Origin: Paramuribaculum sp.
GTDB taxonomy: Bacteria; Bacteroidota; Bacteroidia; Bacteroidales; Muribaculaceae
Direction of reading: 5' to 3'
NCBI GenBank assembly: GCA_009775605.1
Contig: VSPV01000032.1
Coordinates: 1-21,513, forward strand
DNA length: 21,513 nucleotides
Part shown: positions 1-6,252 of the stretch, piece after piece
How positions within the stretch are numbered: the first letter of the stretch is position 1
Layout of the letters: each line of letters starts with the position of its first letter
The notes under the pieces: model-generated
What the model saw: only the letters and a program-made list of their open reading frames with translations
Told to the model about the DNA's origin: nothing
Databases searched by the model: none
Position numbers and translations under genes: made by a program

Positions 1-360
1 CTTCATGGCCATGTCCATGATTTTGCAGATTTTGAGGGCCATGGTCTCGCTGAGCGAACCACCGAAAACGGTGAAGTCCTGAGCGAAGACATATACCAGA
101 CGTCCGTCGATTGTGCCATAGCCGGTCACAACGCCGTCGCCGAGGAAGCTTTTCTTCTCCTGGCCGAAGTTGTAGCAGCGGTGACGTACAAACATGTCGA
201 TTTCCTCAAACGAACCTTCGTCGAGGAGCTGGGCAATGCGTTCGCGTGCGGTGTATTTGCCACGTTCATGCTGTTTCTGGATGGCTTTTTCGCCGCCACC
301 GAGGCGAGCCTCATTGCGAAGGGCTATGAGTTCCTGTACTTTTTCAAGCTGATTGCTCAT
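1..360 (-). CDS. mmdA: Acyl-CoA carboxylase carboxyltransferase subunit, N-terminal part (methylmalonyl-CoA decarboxylase alpha / propionyl-CoA carboxylase beta type)
   Basis: Only the first 120 codons are in the window; the gene runs off the left edge. The protein begins [21 protein letters not shown] and continues with the typical carboxyltransferase N-terminus: a K-Y-T-A-R-E-R-I segment near residues 35-42, a [13 protein letters not shown] stretch, then [14 protein letters not shown] and [15 protein letters not shown], the start of the crotonase-like acyl-CoA site. This family transfers carboxyl groups between biotin and propionyl-/methylmalonyl-CoA. The gene lies 91 bases downstream of methylmalonyl-CoA epimerase on the same strand, which points to the succinate-propionate route. 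Whether it works as a Na+-pumping decarboxylase or as a propionyl-CoA carboxylase depends on the biotin-carrier and membrane subunits, which lie outside the window. The start is the ATG at 358-360. Family assignment is firm; the symbol is less so. Confidence 0.88.
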   Translation of the reverse strand, partial: MSNQLEKVQELIALRNEARLGGGEKAIQKQHERGKYTARERIAQLLDEGSFEEIDMFVRHRCYNFGQEKKSFLGDGVVTGYGTIDGRLVYVFAQDFTVFGGSLSETMALKICKIMDMAMK

Positions 361-451
361 TTCAGTTTTCTTTATAAATGAAATGCGGGAGGCGGCAGCA
401 ACGATAGTGTGGTGTCCGTCATCCCGCAAATATCTGGTTTAAATATTCGGA

Positions 452-871
452 TTATTTGTTGGGGTCCTCGCAAAGTTCAACGAGAGTGCCGGCACTTGTC
501 TTGGGATGAAGGAAGGCTATATTCAGACCTTCGGCACCCTTGCGGGGAGCTTTGTCGATTACGCGGCCGCCTTTTTCCTCAACTTCTGCAAGAGCGTTGG
601 CCACACCGTCTTCCACAGCAAAAGCTATGTGCTGGATGCCTCCGCGACCGCCGTTGTTGGCAATGAACTTGGCGATGGCGCTCTCGGGAGCGGTGGCTTC
701 GAGGAGCTCAATCTTGGTCTGACCTACTTTGAAGAAAGCTGTGCGGACTTTCTGGTCTGGAACTTCTTCGATTGCAAAGCATTTGAAACCAAGCATATTC
801 TCGTAGAAAGGAATAGCTTCGTCGAGGCTCGTAACGGCGATGCCTACATGTTCAATGTGTGAAATGTCCAT
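452..871 (-). CDS. mce: Methylmalonyl-CoA epimerase
   Basis: This 139-residue cytosolic enzyme of the vicinal-oxygen-chelate (glyoxalase-like) superfamily interconverts (R)- and (S)-methylmalonyl-CoA between the mutase and the decarboxylase/carboxylase. It has the usual family length. Two beta-alpha-beta-beta-beta modules are visible: residues 5-60, starting HIEHVGIAV, and 78-135, starting GIQHIAFAV. Metal ligands expected for the family are at H8, H81 and E132 (LVELCE), with Q51 or E55 as the fourth. It is followed 91 bases later by the carboxyltransferase gene on the same strand, so the two are probably co-transcribed. It is divergent from dnaK. The start is the ATG at 869-871, at the beginning of the first module. 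Nothing is unusual in the protein. Confidence 0.95.
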   Translation of the reverse strand: MDISHIEHVGIAVTSLDEAIPFYENMLGFKCFAIEEVPDQKVRTAFFKVGQTKIELLEATAPESAIAKFIANNGGRGGIQHIAFAVEDGVANALAEVEEKGGRVIDKAPRKGAEGLNIAFLHPKTSAGTLVELCEDPNK

Positions 872-1249
872 TTTTAATATGATTTTGATTTAGATATAGC
901 AAAATTACCGGCACACAGAGAGCCGTATTTTTTCGCAAATTTAATGTTTTTTCGGGGTTTGCGACTCTTTTTGACCGTTTTTTCTCCATAATAATATAAA
1001 AACATGAAATATATCAAAAAATAGTTGCTGACACAGTGTCATACCCGATATGTCAGTGCTGTCACCCCTTCTGCCGCCCTGAAAAATAAATAACCGCTTG
1101 AAAATAAACTTAATCAGTCCGCTTCAACCTTTTTGGCATAAAATTTGTTTTTATTAGTGACGAAACCGAAAGGGCAGCAAAGCCCGGACGGTTCCGCAGT
1201 CAACTTTTTAATCAACCGAAATTCAGAAACAACATAAATCATTTTAATT
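872..1249. other. Intergenic region between divergent mce and dnaK
   Basis: These 378 bases hold no gene. The left part carries the candidate mce promoters. The centre has an operator-like cluster at 1029-1064: TGACAC-A-GTGTCA is a perfect 6-1-6 palindrome at 1029-1041, and TGTCA recurs at 1051-1055 and 1060-1064. The right part, about 1130-1249, is a long dnaK leader. It has a -7-like TAAAATTTG at 1139-1147, one base longer than consensus. No CIRCE-type inverted repeat (TTAGCACTC-N9-GAGTGCTAA) is present, so HrcA control is not supported. Confidence 0.5.
900..907 (-). promoter_or_regulatory. Candidate -7 element for mce-mmdA
   Basis: TAATTTTG on the minus strand matches the Bacteroidota -7 consensus TAnnTTTG and lies 28 bases upstream of the mce ATG. 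A second match, TAAATTTG, is at 936-943. Neither has a clear TTTG 19-21 bases further upstream, so it is uncertain which is used. Confidence 0.35.
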
Positions 1250-3154
1250 ATGGGAAAAATAATAGGCATTGACCTTGGCACCACCAACTCGTGTGTAGCC
1301 GTTCTTGAAGGAAAAGACCCCGTTGTAATACCTAACAGCGAGGGCCGTAACACCACGCCGTCTATCGTAGCGTTTGTAGACGGCGGCGAGCGCAAAGTGG
1401 GTGACCCTGCCAAACGTCAGGCCATCACGAATCCTAAACGTACCATCTACTCCATCAAACGCTTCATGGGCGAGAACTGCCAGCAGGTTGCCGATGAAAT
1501 CAAACGCGTGCCTTACAAGGTAGTGTGCGGCGCCAATGATATGCCGCGCGTTGACATTGACGGCCGCGAATATACCCCGCAGGAAATTTCTGCCATGATT
1601 CTTCAGAAGATGAAGAAGACTGCCGAGGATTATCTCGGACAGTCCGTTACCGAAGCTGTGATTACCGTTCCTGCTTACTTCAACGATTCGCAGCGTCAGG
1701 CCACGAAGGAAGCCGGCGAGATTGCCGGTCTTACCGTTAAACGAATTGTAAACGAGCCTACAGCAGCTGCCCTTGCCTATGGCCTTGACAAAGCCAACAA
1801 GGATCAGAAGATTGCCGTGTTTGACCTCGGTGGCGGTACATTCGATATCTCCATCCTCGAACTTGGCGGAGGCGTGTTTGAAGTTAAGTCGACCAACGGC
1901 GATACCCACCTCGGCGGTGATGACTTCGACCACGTGATCATCGACTGGCTGGCCGATGAGTTCCAGAAAGAAGAGGGCATAGACCTGCGTAAGGATCCTA
2001 TGGCTCTCCAGCGTCTGAAGGAAGCTGCTGAAAAAGCAAAAATCGAGCTTTCAAGCACCACTTCCACCGAAATCAACCTTCCGTATATCATGCCGGTAAA
2101 CGGTATTCCAAAGCACCTTGTAAAGACCCTTACCCGCGCTAAATTCGAGCAGCTGGCCGACAAACTCATCCAGGCCACCATTCCTCCCTGCGAGCAGGCC
2201 CTCAAGGACGCCGGTCTGAAACCGAGCGATATCGACGAAGTGATTCTTGTGGGCGGTTCGACCCGTATTCCCGCCGTTCAGGAGATTGTGCAGAAGTTCT
2301 TCGGCAAAGCACCTTCAAAGGGTGTAAATCCTGACGAGGTTGTGGCTGTAGGCGCTGCCATCCAGGGCGGTGTGCTTGCAGGCGACGTGAAGGACGTCCT
2401 TCTGCTTGACGTGGTTCCTCTGTCGGTAGGTATCGAGACACTCGGTGGCGTGATGACCAAACTTATCGAGGCCAATACCACCATTCCTACCCGCAAGAGC
2501 GAGACTTTCTCAACCGCTGTCGACAATCAGCCTTCGGTTGAAATCCACGTTCTTCAGGGCGAGCGCCCCATGGCAAAAGACGACAAGACCCTCGGCAAGT
2601 TCCATCTTGACGGAATAGCTCCCGCACCCCGTGGCATACCTCAGATCGAGGTTACTTTCGAGATTGACGCCAACGGTATCCTCAATGTATCGGCCAAGGA
2701 TAAAGCCACAGGCAAGGAACAGAGCATCCGAATCGAAGCTTCAAGCGGTCTTACCGACGCTGAAATCCAGCGCATGAAGGACGAGGCTGCCGCCAATGCC
2801 GCTGCCGACGCCAAGGAAAAAGAACGCGTAGACAAGCTCAACCAGGCCGACGCCATAATCTTCCAGACCGAGAAGCAGCTCAGCGAACTCGGCGACAAGA
2901 TTCCCGCCGACAAGAAAGCTCCTATCGAAACAGCTCTTACCCAGCTCAAGGAAGCTCACAAGGCTCAGGATATCGCCGGTATCGACGCCGCCATTAAGGC
3001 TATCGAGACTTCGTTCGGCGCCGCACAGCAGGATATCCTCAATGCCCAGGCTCAGGCCCAGCAGCAGGCCGGCGCCCAGCAGCAGAGCGGTCCTCAGCAG
3101 CAGGGCGGTAACTCCGACGGTCCCGTTGACGTTGATTTCGAAGAGGTCAAGTAA
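1250..3154 (+). CDS. dnaK: Molecular chaperone DnaK (Hsp70)
   Basis: This 634-residue cytosolic Hsp70 uses ATP to bind and release unfolded segments of client proteins with DnaJ and GrpE. The nucleotide-binding domain covers about residues 1-385, with phosphate-1 motif [14 protein letters not shown] at 5-18, [11 protein letters not shown] near 140-150, phosphate-2 motif [11 protein letters not shown] near 193-203 and VGGSTRIP near 337-344. [15 protein letters not shown] interdomain linker follows. The substrate-binding beta-sandwich and helical lid extend to about 605. The tail is rich in Q, A and G and ends in an acidic DVDFEEVK motif, the usual bacterial C-terminus. Length is standard. grpE and dnaJ are not adjacent. 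A terminator follows 40 bases after the stop. The ATG at 1250 gives the canonical N-terminus. Confidence 0.99.
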   Translation: MGKIIGIDLGTTNSCVAVLEGKDPVVIPNSEGRNTTPSIVAFVDGGERKVGDPAKRQAITNPKRTIYSIKRFMGENCQQVADEIKRVPYKVVCGANDMPRVDIDGREYTPQEISAMILQKMKKTAEDYLGQSVTEAVITVPAYFNDSQRQATKEAGEIAGLTVKRIVNEPTAAALAYGLDKANKDQKIAVFDLGGGTFDISILELGGGVFEVKSTNGDTHLGGDDFDHVIIDWLADEFQKEEGIDLRKDPMALQRLKEAAEKAKIELSSTTSTEINLPYIMPVNGIPKHLVKTLTRAKFEQLADKLIQATIPPCEQALKDAGLKPSDIDEVILVGGSTRIPAVQEIVQKFFGKAPSKGVNPDEVVAVGAAIQGGVLAGDVKDVLLLDVVPLSVGIETLGGVMTKLIEANTTIPTRKSETFSTAVDNQPSVEIHVLQGERPMAKDDKTLGKFHLDGIAPAPRGIPQIEVTFEIDANGILNVSAKDKATGKEQSIRIEASSGLTDAEIQRMKDEAAANAAADAKEKERVDKLNQADAIIFQTEKQLSELGDKIPADKKAPIETALTQLKEAHKAQDIAGIDAAIKAIETSFGAAQQDILNAQAQAQQQAGAQQQSGPQQQGGNSDGPVDVDFEEVK

Positions 3155-3194
3155 GCTATAGAAGATATAGTGAGATAGACATATAACAATTCAG

Positions 3195-3239
3195 AAGACA
3201 CGCGTCCCGGGTCATCCCAAAGGATGCGTGTCTTTTTTT
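3195..3239 (+). terminator. Rho-independent terminator after dnaK
   Basis: The 13-base arms AAGACACGCGTCC (3195-3207) and GGATGCGTGTCTT (3222-3234) pair fully with one G-T wobble, and a run of seven T (3233-3239) follows. It separates dnaK from the ABM gene. A diverged copy of the hairpin is at 5262-5301. Confidence 0.9.
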
Positions 3240-3270
3240 CTAAGACTAAAATTCAAAAATTACTGCGACT

Positions 3271-3549
3271 ATGATACGACTTAACTGCGGCCTTATCGCC
3301 GAAACTGAAGAAAACCGCTGTAAGGCAATCGCACTGGCAAAAGAACTCGTTGAACTTTCCCTCCATGACGAAGGATGCGTGGAGTATGATCTTCTGGGTT
3401 CGCTAACCAACACTGACCGCCTGATGATCTATGAGACCTGGAAAGACGAAGCCTCGCTCAAAGCCCACATGGCTTCCTCCCATTTCCAGCGCCTTGTCCC
3501 CGAAATAGAGAAAGTGGCCACCCTCACCCTCGAGCAGTTCAACTTCTGA
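3271..3549 (+). CDS. Antibiotic-biosynthesis-monooxygenase (ABM) fold protein, putative quinol monooxygenase type
   Basis: This 92-residue protein has a single ferredoxin-like ABM domain, the size of YgiN-type quinol monooxygenases. Features include MIRLNCGLIAE as the first strand, a helix with EENRCKAIALAKELVELS, then LHDEGCVEYDLLGS, the strand DRLMIYETWKDE, and the helix ASLKAHMASSHFQRL ending the core. The E-x-W-K and H-x(5)-H features are family hallmarks. Members act on quinols, or serve as stress-related or haem-related monooxygenases; the substrate cannot be read here. It sits between two terminators, so it is probably transcribed on its own. The last 34 codons and the 3' terminator are repeated in diverged form near 5354-5568. 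The ATG at 3271 is the only plausible start. Confidence 0.85.
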   Translation: MIRLNCGLIAETEENRCKAIALAKELVELSLHDEGCVEYDLLGSLTNTDRLMIYETWKDEASLKAHMASSHFQRLVPEIEKVATLTLEQFNF

Positions 3550-3616
3550 TCTCTGCTTAGGCAATTTCGATTTTGATAGCTGGATATTTCAGTGGAGGTA
3601 TCCGTTACTTTATAGC

Positions 3617-3660
3617 AGGAGGGCGCATCAGAATTTCCGATGCGTCCTCCTCGCTTTTTT
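3617..3660 (+). terminator. Rho-independent terminator after the ABM gene
   Basis: AGGAGGGCGCATC (3617-3629) pairs with GATGCGTCCTCCT (3639-3651) over 13 bases with one G-T wobble. The loop is nine bases and six T follow (3655-3660). A diverged copy lies at 5527-5568. Confidence 0.88.
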
Positions 3661-3772
3661 CTTGTGATTTCGTCCTGAGAAGATTGCTGTTTTTCACGAC
3701 AGATTGAAAAGCTTTCTTGAAGATGAAAATGATAATAATGGAATAATAGCTGAGAACTTATGGACTTTTTCG

Positions 3773-3780
3773 TAACTTTG
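3773..3780 (+). promoter_or_regulatory. -7 element of the antitoxin/toxin operon
   Basis: TAACTTTG fits the Bacteroidota TAnnTTTG element. It lies 25 bases upstream of the ATG at 3806, giving a short leader. No clear TTTG -33 box is seen at the expected distance. Confidence 0.55.
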
Positions 3781-3805
3781 GCGTTGAATAAGAAAAGATT
3801 ATACT

Positions 3806-4021
3806 ATGTCGGAAGAGCAGATGAATAGTTATCGCCTGACGTCGATGGAGGAGCCGGGCGACGAGCGCATGGCTCAGATTATGCGTGAGGTCGCCGAGGA
3901 TGCCCGCGAAAGTACCCGCCGTGCTGCCGAGCGCGTGGCTGCCGGGATTGAGGCTGCTTCACATGAAGCTCGTGCAAGAGTTGAAGAAACCATAAACAGG
4001 CTTCGCAATGGTAGCAAGTGA
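3806..4021 (+). CDS. Small antitoxin-like protein encoded upstream of a zeta-type toxin
   Basis: This 71-residue, charged, mostly helical protein has the signature MNSYRLTSMEEPGDERMAQ followed by IMREVAEDARESTRRAAER and a coiled-coil-like tail. Small proteins of this kind precede zeta-toxin-family genes in gut Bacteroidota and are presumed antitoxins; that pairing is from memory of the families. The stop overlaps the start of the next reading frame by 14 bases (ATG at 4008), a typical arrangement for translational coupling of antitoxin and toxin. A TAACTTTG promoter element lies 25 bases upstream. The partner toxin is truncated, so this looks like an orphaned antitoxin. It has no recognisable DNA-binding domain. 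The antitoxin role is inference. Confidence 0.72.
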   Translation: MSEEQMNSYRLTSMEEPGDERMAQIMREVAEDARESTRRAAERVAAGIEAASHEARARVEETINRLRNGSK

Positions 4022-4115
4022 ACATAAGCCAGTTCTAATTGTGATTGCCGGGCCTAATGGTTCTGGCAAGACTCCCATCACCCCTAAGGCTATCAATTTG
4101 TCGTTTGCAAAGTAA
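4008..4115 (+). pseudogene. Truncated zeta-toxin-family ATPase/kinase gene (N-terminus only)
   Basis: A 35-codon frame starts inside the antitoxin gene. After MVASEHKP comes the strand LIVIAG and the Walker A loop GPNGSGKT, the hallmark N-terminus of zeta-toxin (UDP-N-acetylglucosamine kinase-like) proteins. It then continues only PITPKAINLSFAK before a TAA at 4113-4115. Family members normally have about 200 residues or more, so the catalytic domain is missing. The 14-base overlap with the antitoxin is the intact-operon arrangement. The nuclease gene begins 24 bases after this stop, so the rest of the toxin gene was probably deleted or replaced there. It is too short to be active. Confidence 0.7.
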
Positions 4116-4139
4116 CTGACACACCGTCATTATAAACCC

Positions 4140-5135
4140 ATGAAGAATTTAGTATCAGAAATACGCTCGATTATAGAAACCTCTCGCTCTAATGCTGTCC
4201 GCTCAGTTGACTTTTGTCGCGTACAGATGTACTGGCAAATAGGACGCCGTATAGTAGAGGAAGAACAGGGCGGGAGTGCGCGTGCTGAGTATGGTAAAGG
4301 TCTTATAAAGAATCTTGCCCAAGAGATAGAACCCGAATACGGAAGTGGTTTTAGCTATCGTCAGCTTAATTTTGCAAGGCAGTTTTTCCTGGAATACCCA
4401 AAAGTGAACGCACTGCGTTCACAATTCAACTGGACTCAGTATCGTGCATTAATTCAAATTCCAGACAAAGACAAGCGTGAATATTACGAGCTTGAAGCGG
4501 CAAGTAATTGCTGGACTGCACGCCAGATGCAACGTCAGATCAATTCGATGCTATATGAACGCTTGCTCCTTAGCAATGATAAAGAATCTGTGCTCGCAAT
4601 GGCGCGGAAAGAGAGAGCACCCGAAGCCCCGCAGGAAATTGTTAAGGATCCAATGGTTTTGGAATTCCTGGGTTTGGAAAAGAAAGCACATTACTACGAG
4701 AGTGACCTTGAAACAGAATTAATCAATCACCTTCAGGAATTTATACTTGAACTGGGCAATGGCTTTACTTTCGTCGCCAGGCAAAAAAGGATATTACTCG
4801 AAGATGACGAGTTTTTCATCGACTTAGTCTTTTACAACCGTCTTGCTCGCCGGTTCGTAATTTTTGAGTTAAAGACAGGCGAGGTAATTCATCAGGATCT
4901 GGGACAATTGCAGATGTATGTCAATTACTACGACCGTACTGAGAAACTCCCGGAGGAGAATCCCACAATCGGCATATTGCTATGCACTGCCAAAAACGAC
5001 ACATTGGTTAAGATGACCCTTCCCTCGGACAATAACACAATTGTTGCATCTAAATATCAACTCTATCTTCCCACAGAGCAGCAGTTGATCGCGGAAGTCG
5101 AGCGAGTTAAAAAGGAATGGGAAGAAACAAGATGA
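4140..5135 (+). CDS. YhcG/DUF1016-family PDDEXK nuclease
   Basis: This 331-residue protein has the two domains of the YhcG family. The N-terminal DUF1016 helical domain covers about residues 5-150, with the signatures YWQIGRRIVEEEQ, YGKGLIKNLAQ, FSYRQLNFARQFF and WTQYRALIQI. The C-terminal PDDEXK nuclease domain covers about 165-325. Nuclease core residues are in place: D228 in the strand DEFFIDLVFYNR, E243 and K245 in FELKTG, and Q256 in LGQLQMYVNYYD. All residues needed for metal-dependent DNA cleavage therefore seem present. Family members are common in mobile and defence-rich DNA, and no single function is established. The gene starts 24 bases after the truncated toxin and appears more AT-rich than dnaK, consistent with transfer. 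No obvious TAnnTTTG promoter is seen between them, so it may share the antitoxin transcript. Confidence 0.9.
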   Translation: MKNLVSEIRSIIETSRSNAVRSVDFCRVQMYWQIGRRIVEEEQGGSARAEYGKGLIKNLAQEIEPEYGSGFSYRQLNFARQFFLEYPKVNALRSQFNWTQYRALIQIPDKDKREYYELEAASNCWTARQMQRQINSMLYERLLLSNDKESVLAMARKERAPEAPQEIVKDPMVLEFLGLEKKAHYYESDLETELINHLQEFILELGNGFTFVARQKRILLEDDEFFIDLVFYNRLARRFVIFELKTGEVIHQDLGQLQMYVNYYDRTEKLPEENPTIGILLCTAKNDTLVKMTLPSDNNTIVASKYQLYLPTEQQLIAEVERVKKEWEETR

Positions 5136-5261
5136 GACTCAAAAACGACAAAGTAACCGCTGTCATTCCTATGAACTTGAATGTCCGTATTTGCACCATG
5201 CAATCCTAAAATTCTGGTAATCAGATATGGTTAGATTCGAGAAAGTGAAATAACAGATAAG

Positions 5262-5301
5262 AAGACGCGCGTCGCCGCTCATGTCGGAGATGCGCGTCTT
5301 T
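5262..5301 (+). repeat. Diverged copy of the dnaK terminator hairpin
   Basis: AAGACGCGCGTC (5262-5273) pairs with GATGCGCGTCTT (5289-5300), matching the hairpin at 3195-3234. An A-T pair in the first copy (3200/3229) is a G-C pair here (5267/5295), a compensating change. The T-run is only three bases, so termination is probably weak. Confidence 0.75.
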
Positions 5302-5353
5302 GATCTACAAGTATATCATTCTGACCTTTACCCGGAAAATATTGTAACTATAA

Positions 5354-5458
5354 GACGAAGTCTCGCTCAAAGCCCACATGGCTTCCTCCCACTTCCAGCG
5401 CCTCGTCCCTGAAATAGAGAAAGTAGCCACTCTCACTCTCGAGCAGTTCAACTTCTGA
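5354..5458 (+). pseudogene. 3' fragment of a second ABM monooxygenase gene
   Basis: The frame gives 34 residues plus a stop matching residues 59-92 of the intact ABM protein encoded at 3271-3549, with one substitution (A61 to V). Of 105 bases, 98 are identical, and six of the seven differences are synonymous. An in-frame TAA at 5351-5353 directly precedes the similarity, and the first 58 codons are missing. It cannot be expressed as a functional enzyme. The substitution pattern suggests divergence while the gene was still under selection, with truncation afterwards. Confidence 0.85.
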
Positions 5459-5526
5459 CGTTCTGTCAGGGCAATTCCACATTCGTCCGCCGGATATTTC
5501 AGTGGGCCAATCCGTTACTTTATATC

Positions 5527-5568
5527 AGGAGGACGCATCAAAATTTCCGATGCGTCTTCCTCGCTATT
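5527..5568 (+). terminator. Diverged copy of the ABM terminator
   Basis: AGGAGGACGCATC (5527-5539) pairs with GATGCGTCTTCCT (5549-5561), with one wobble and a poor T-tract. It matches the hairpin at 3617-3651, including the AATTTCC loop core. The wobble is at a different pair in each copy, so stem pairing has been maintained. Confidence 0.7.
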
Positions 5569-5668
5569 TCAAAGAATCTCTTGATTAATGAAATTCTGTT
5601 GTTTTAGACAAATTAGATACTAAAAAGGATAAAAATGGATGACCCCTAAAGCTGTAGGACTGTTGCTA

Positions 5669-6133
5669 TTACTTGCGGATTTCTTTTTCGCGGGCGGCGT
5701 CCCAGTAGGCGCAGTCGAGTTCGAGGAATACGGAGGTGTAGGGGATTGTGAGCGGGGTTTTGATGATGATGGCGTTGAAGGTGGAGCTTACGGTGTCGAG
5801 GCGGTGTATCAGTTCTTCATGAGGAAGATAGTTTATCTCGTTGTTGCCAACGGCGTCGGCGAGAGAGTGCTGATATGCGCTCCAGCCGTCGCAAAGACGG
5901 TCGGACATTGCGTGCTGTTCCTCATCTACATATATATGGGCGCGTACGTGAGGGGCTTCTTCTATCATTCTCAGGGTGCGTTCCACTACTTTGGCGAAAT
6001 CTTCGTTTGCGAAAAGGGTGGTTACGCCCGGATTTGACTGCAGGGGATATGCCATATCGGTGACTACAATCCAGTTACGATGCCCCAGAAGGTTGAGATT
6101 GTTGCTCAGTGTTGTTTTCCAGTTTTGTTCCAT
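5669..6133 (-). CDS. Divergent RbsD/FucU-like (sugar pyranase/mutarotase superfamily) protein
   Basis: This 154-residue protein probably belongs to the RbsD/FucU superfamily, whose members interconvert anomeric or ring forms of ribose and fucose in the cytosol. Support: LLGHRNWIVVTDMAYP has the H18-x(7)-D26 spacing and following proline of the RbsD motif (H20, D28). H105 in PHEELIHRL fits the RbsD HEQF histidine, and PYTSVFLEL (Y132, S134) fits the PYANIIL strand. The usual GE turn before that strand is replaced by KTPLTI, and the RbsD asparagine is serine here, so activity or substrate may differ. The start is the ATG at 6131-6133. A longer frame from 6181 would begin upstream of the promoter element at 6159-6166, so it was rejected. 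No sugar catabolism genes flank it. Confidence 0.65.
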   Translation of the reverse strand: MEQNWKTTLSNNLNLLGHRNWIVVTDMAYPLQSNPGVTTLFANEDFAKVVERTLRMIEEAPHVRAHIYVDEEQHAMSDRLCDGWSAYQHSLADAVGNNEINYLPHEELIHRLDTVSSTFNAIIIKTPLTIPYTSVFLELDCAYWDAAREKEIRK

Positions 6134-6158
6134 TGTTTGACTTGATTTGAGTTTTTTG

Positions 6159-6166
6159 CAAATATA
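6159..6166 (-). promoter_or_regulatory. -7 element for the RbsD-like gene
   Basis: TATATTTG followed by C on the minus strand is a full TAnnTTTG match, 25 bases upstream of the ATG at 6133. The -33 box is not clear. This element decides the start codon of the downstream gene. Confidence 0.6.
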
Positions 6167-6252
6167 CATATTAGCGAACATAAAGGAACATGACGGCGTT
6201 GTTTTTTATATATGATAAATGTCCATTTAACGTCTAAATTTTCAGAAGCATC

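Larger units (their letters stand above)
5136..5668. other. Gene-poor interval with remnants of a duplicated locus
   Basis: These 533 bases contain no intact gene. From left to right: about 125 bases with a 25-codon ATGA-overlapping frame after the nuclease (5132-5209), then a degenerate copy of the dnaK terminator hairpin (5262-5301), 52 bases of unrecognised sequence, a 3' fragment of an ABM gene (5354-5458), a copy of the ABM terminator (5527-5568), and about 100 AT-rich bases without recognised features. Confidence 0.7.

Noticed and set aside
974..1002. TTGACC plus a TAATAT/ATATAA -35/-10 pair upstream of dnaK
   Set aside because: This is the enterobacterial form; Bacteroidota primary sigma factor uses TTTG/TAnnTTTG, so the match is probably AT-rich coincidence.
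1244..1933. Long minus-strand frame of 229 codons within dnaK
   Set aside because: Shadow of dnaK codon structure; the translation resembles no protein and the plus strand is certain.
4074..4139. GACACACCGTCA before the nuclease gene as a match to the palindrome upstream of dnaK
   Set aside because: Only a partial match, not palindromic, and the context differs.
5132..5209. 25-codon frame overlapping the nuclease stop as ATGA
   Set aside because: Overlap is suggestive, but 25 residues without similarity or conservation data are too few to call a gene.
4080..5653. ACCCCTAARGCT occurring at 4080-4091 and 5642-5653 on either side of the nuclease gene, considered as insertion-site repeats
   Set aside because: Twelve bases with one mismatch, no inverted ends or transposase, and the second copy lies outside the ABM remnant, so chance is likely.
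5639..6037. Plus-strand 132-codon frame opposite the RbsD-like gene
   Set aside because: It lies antisense to a gene with recognisable family motifs and its own promoter, and its translation shows no known features.
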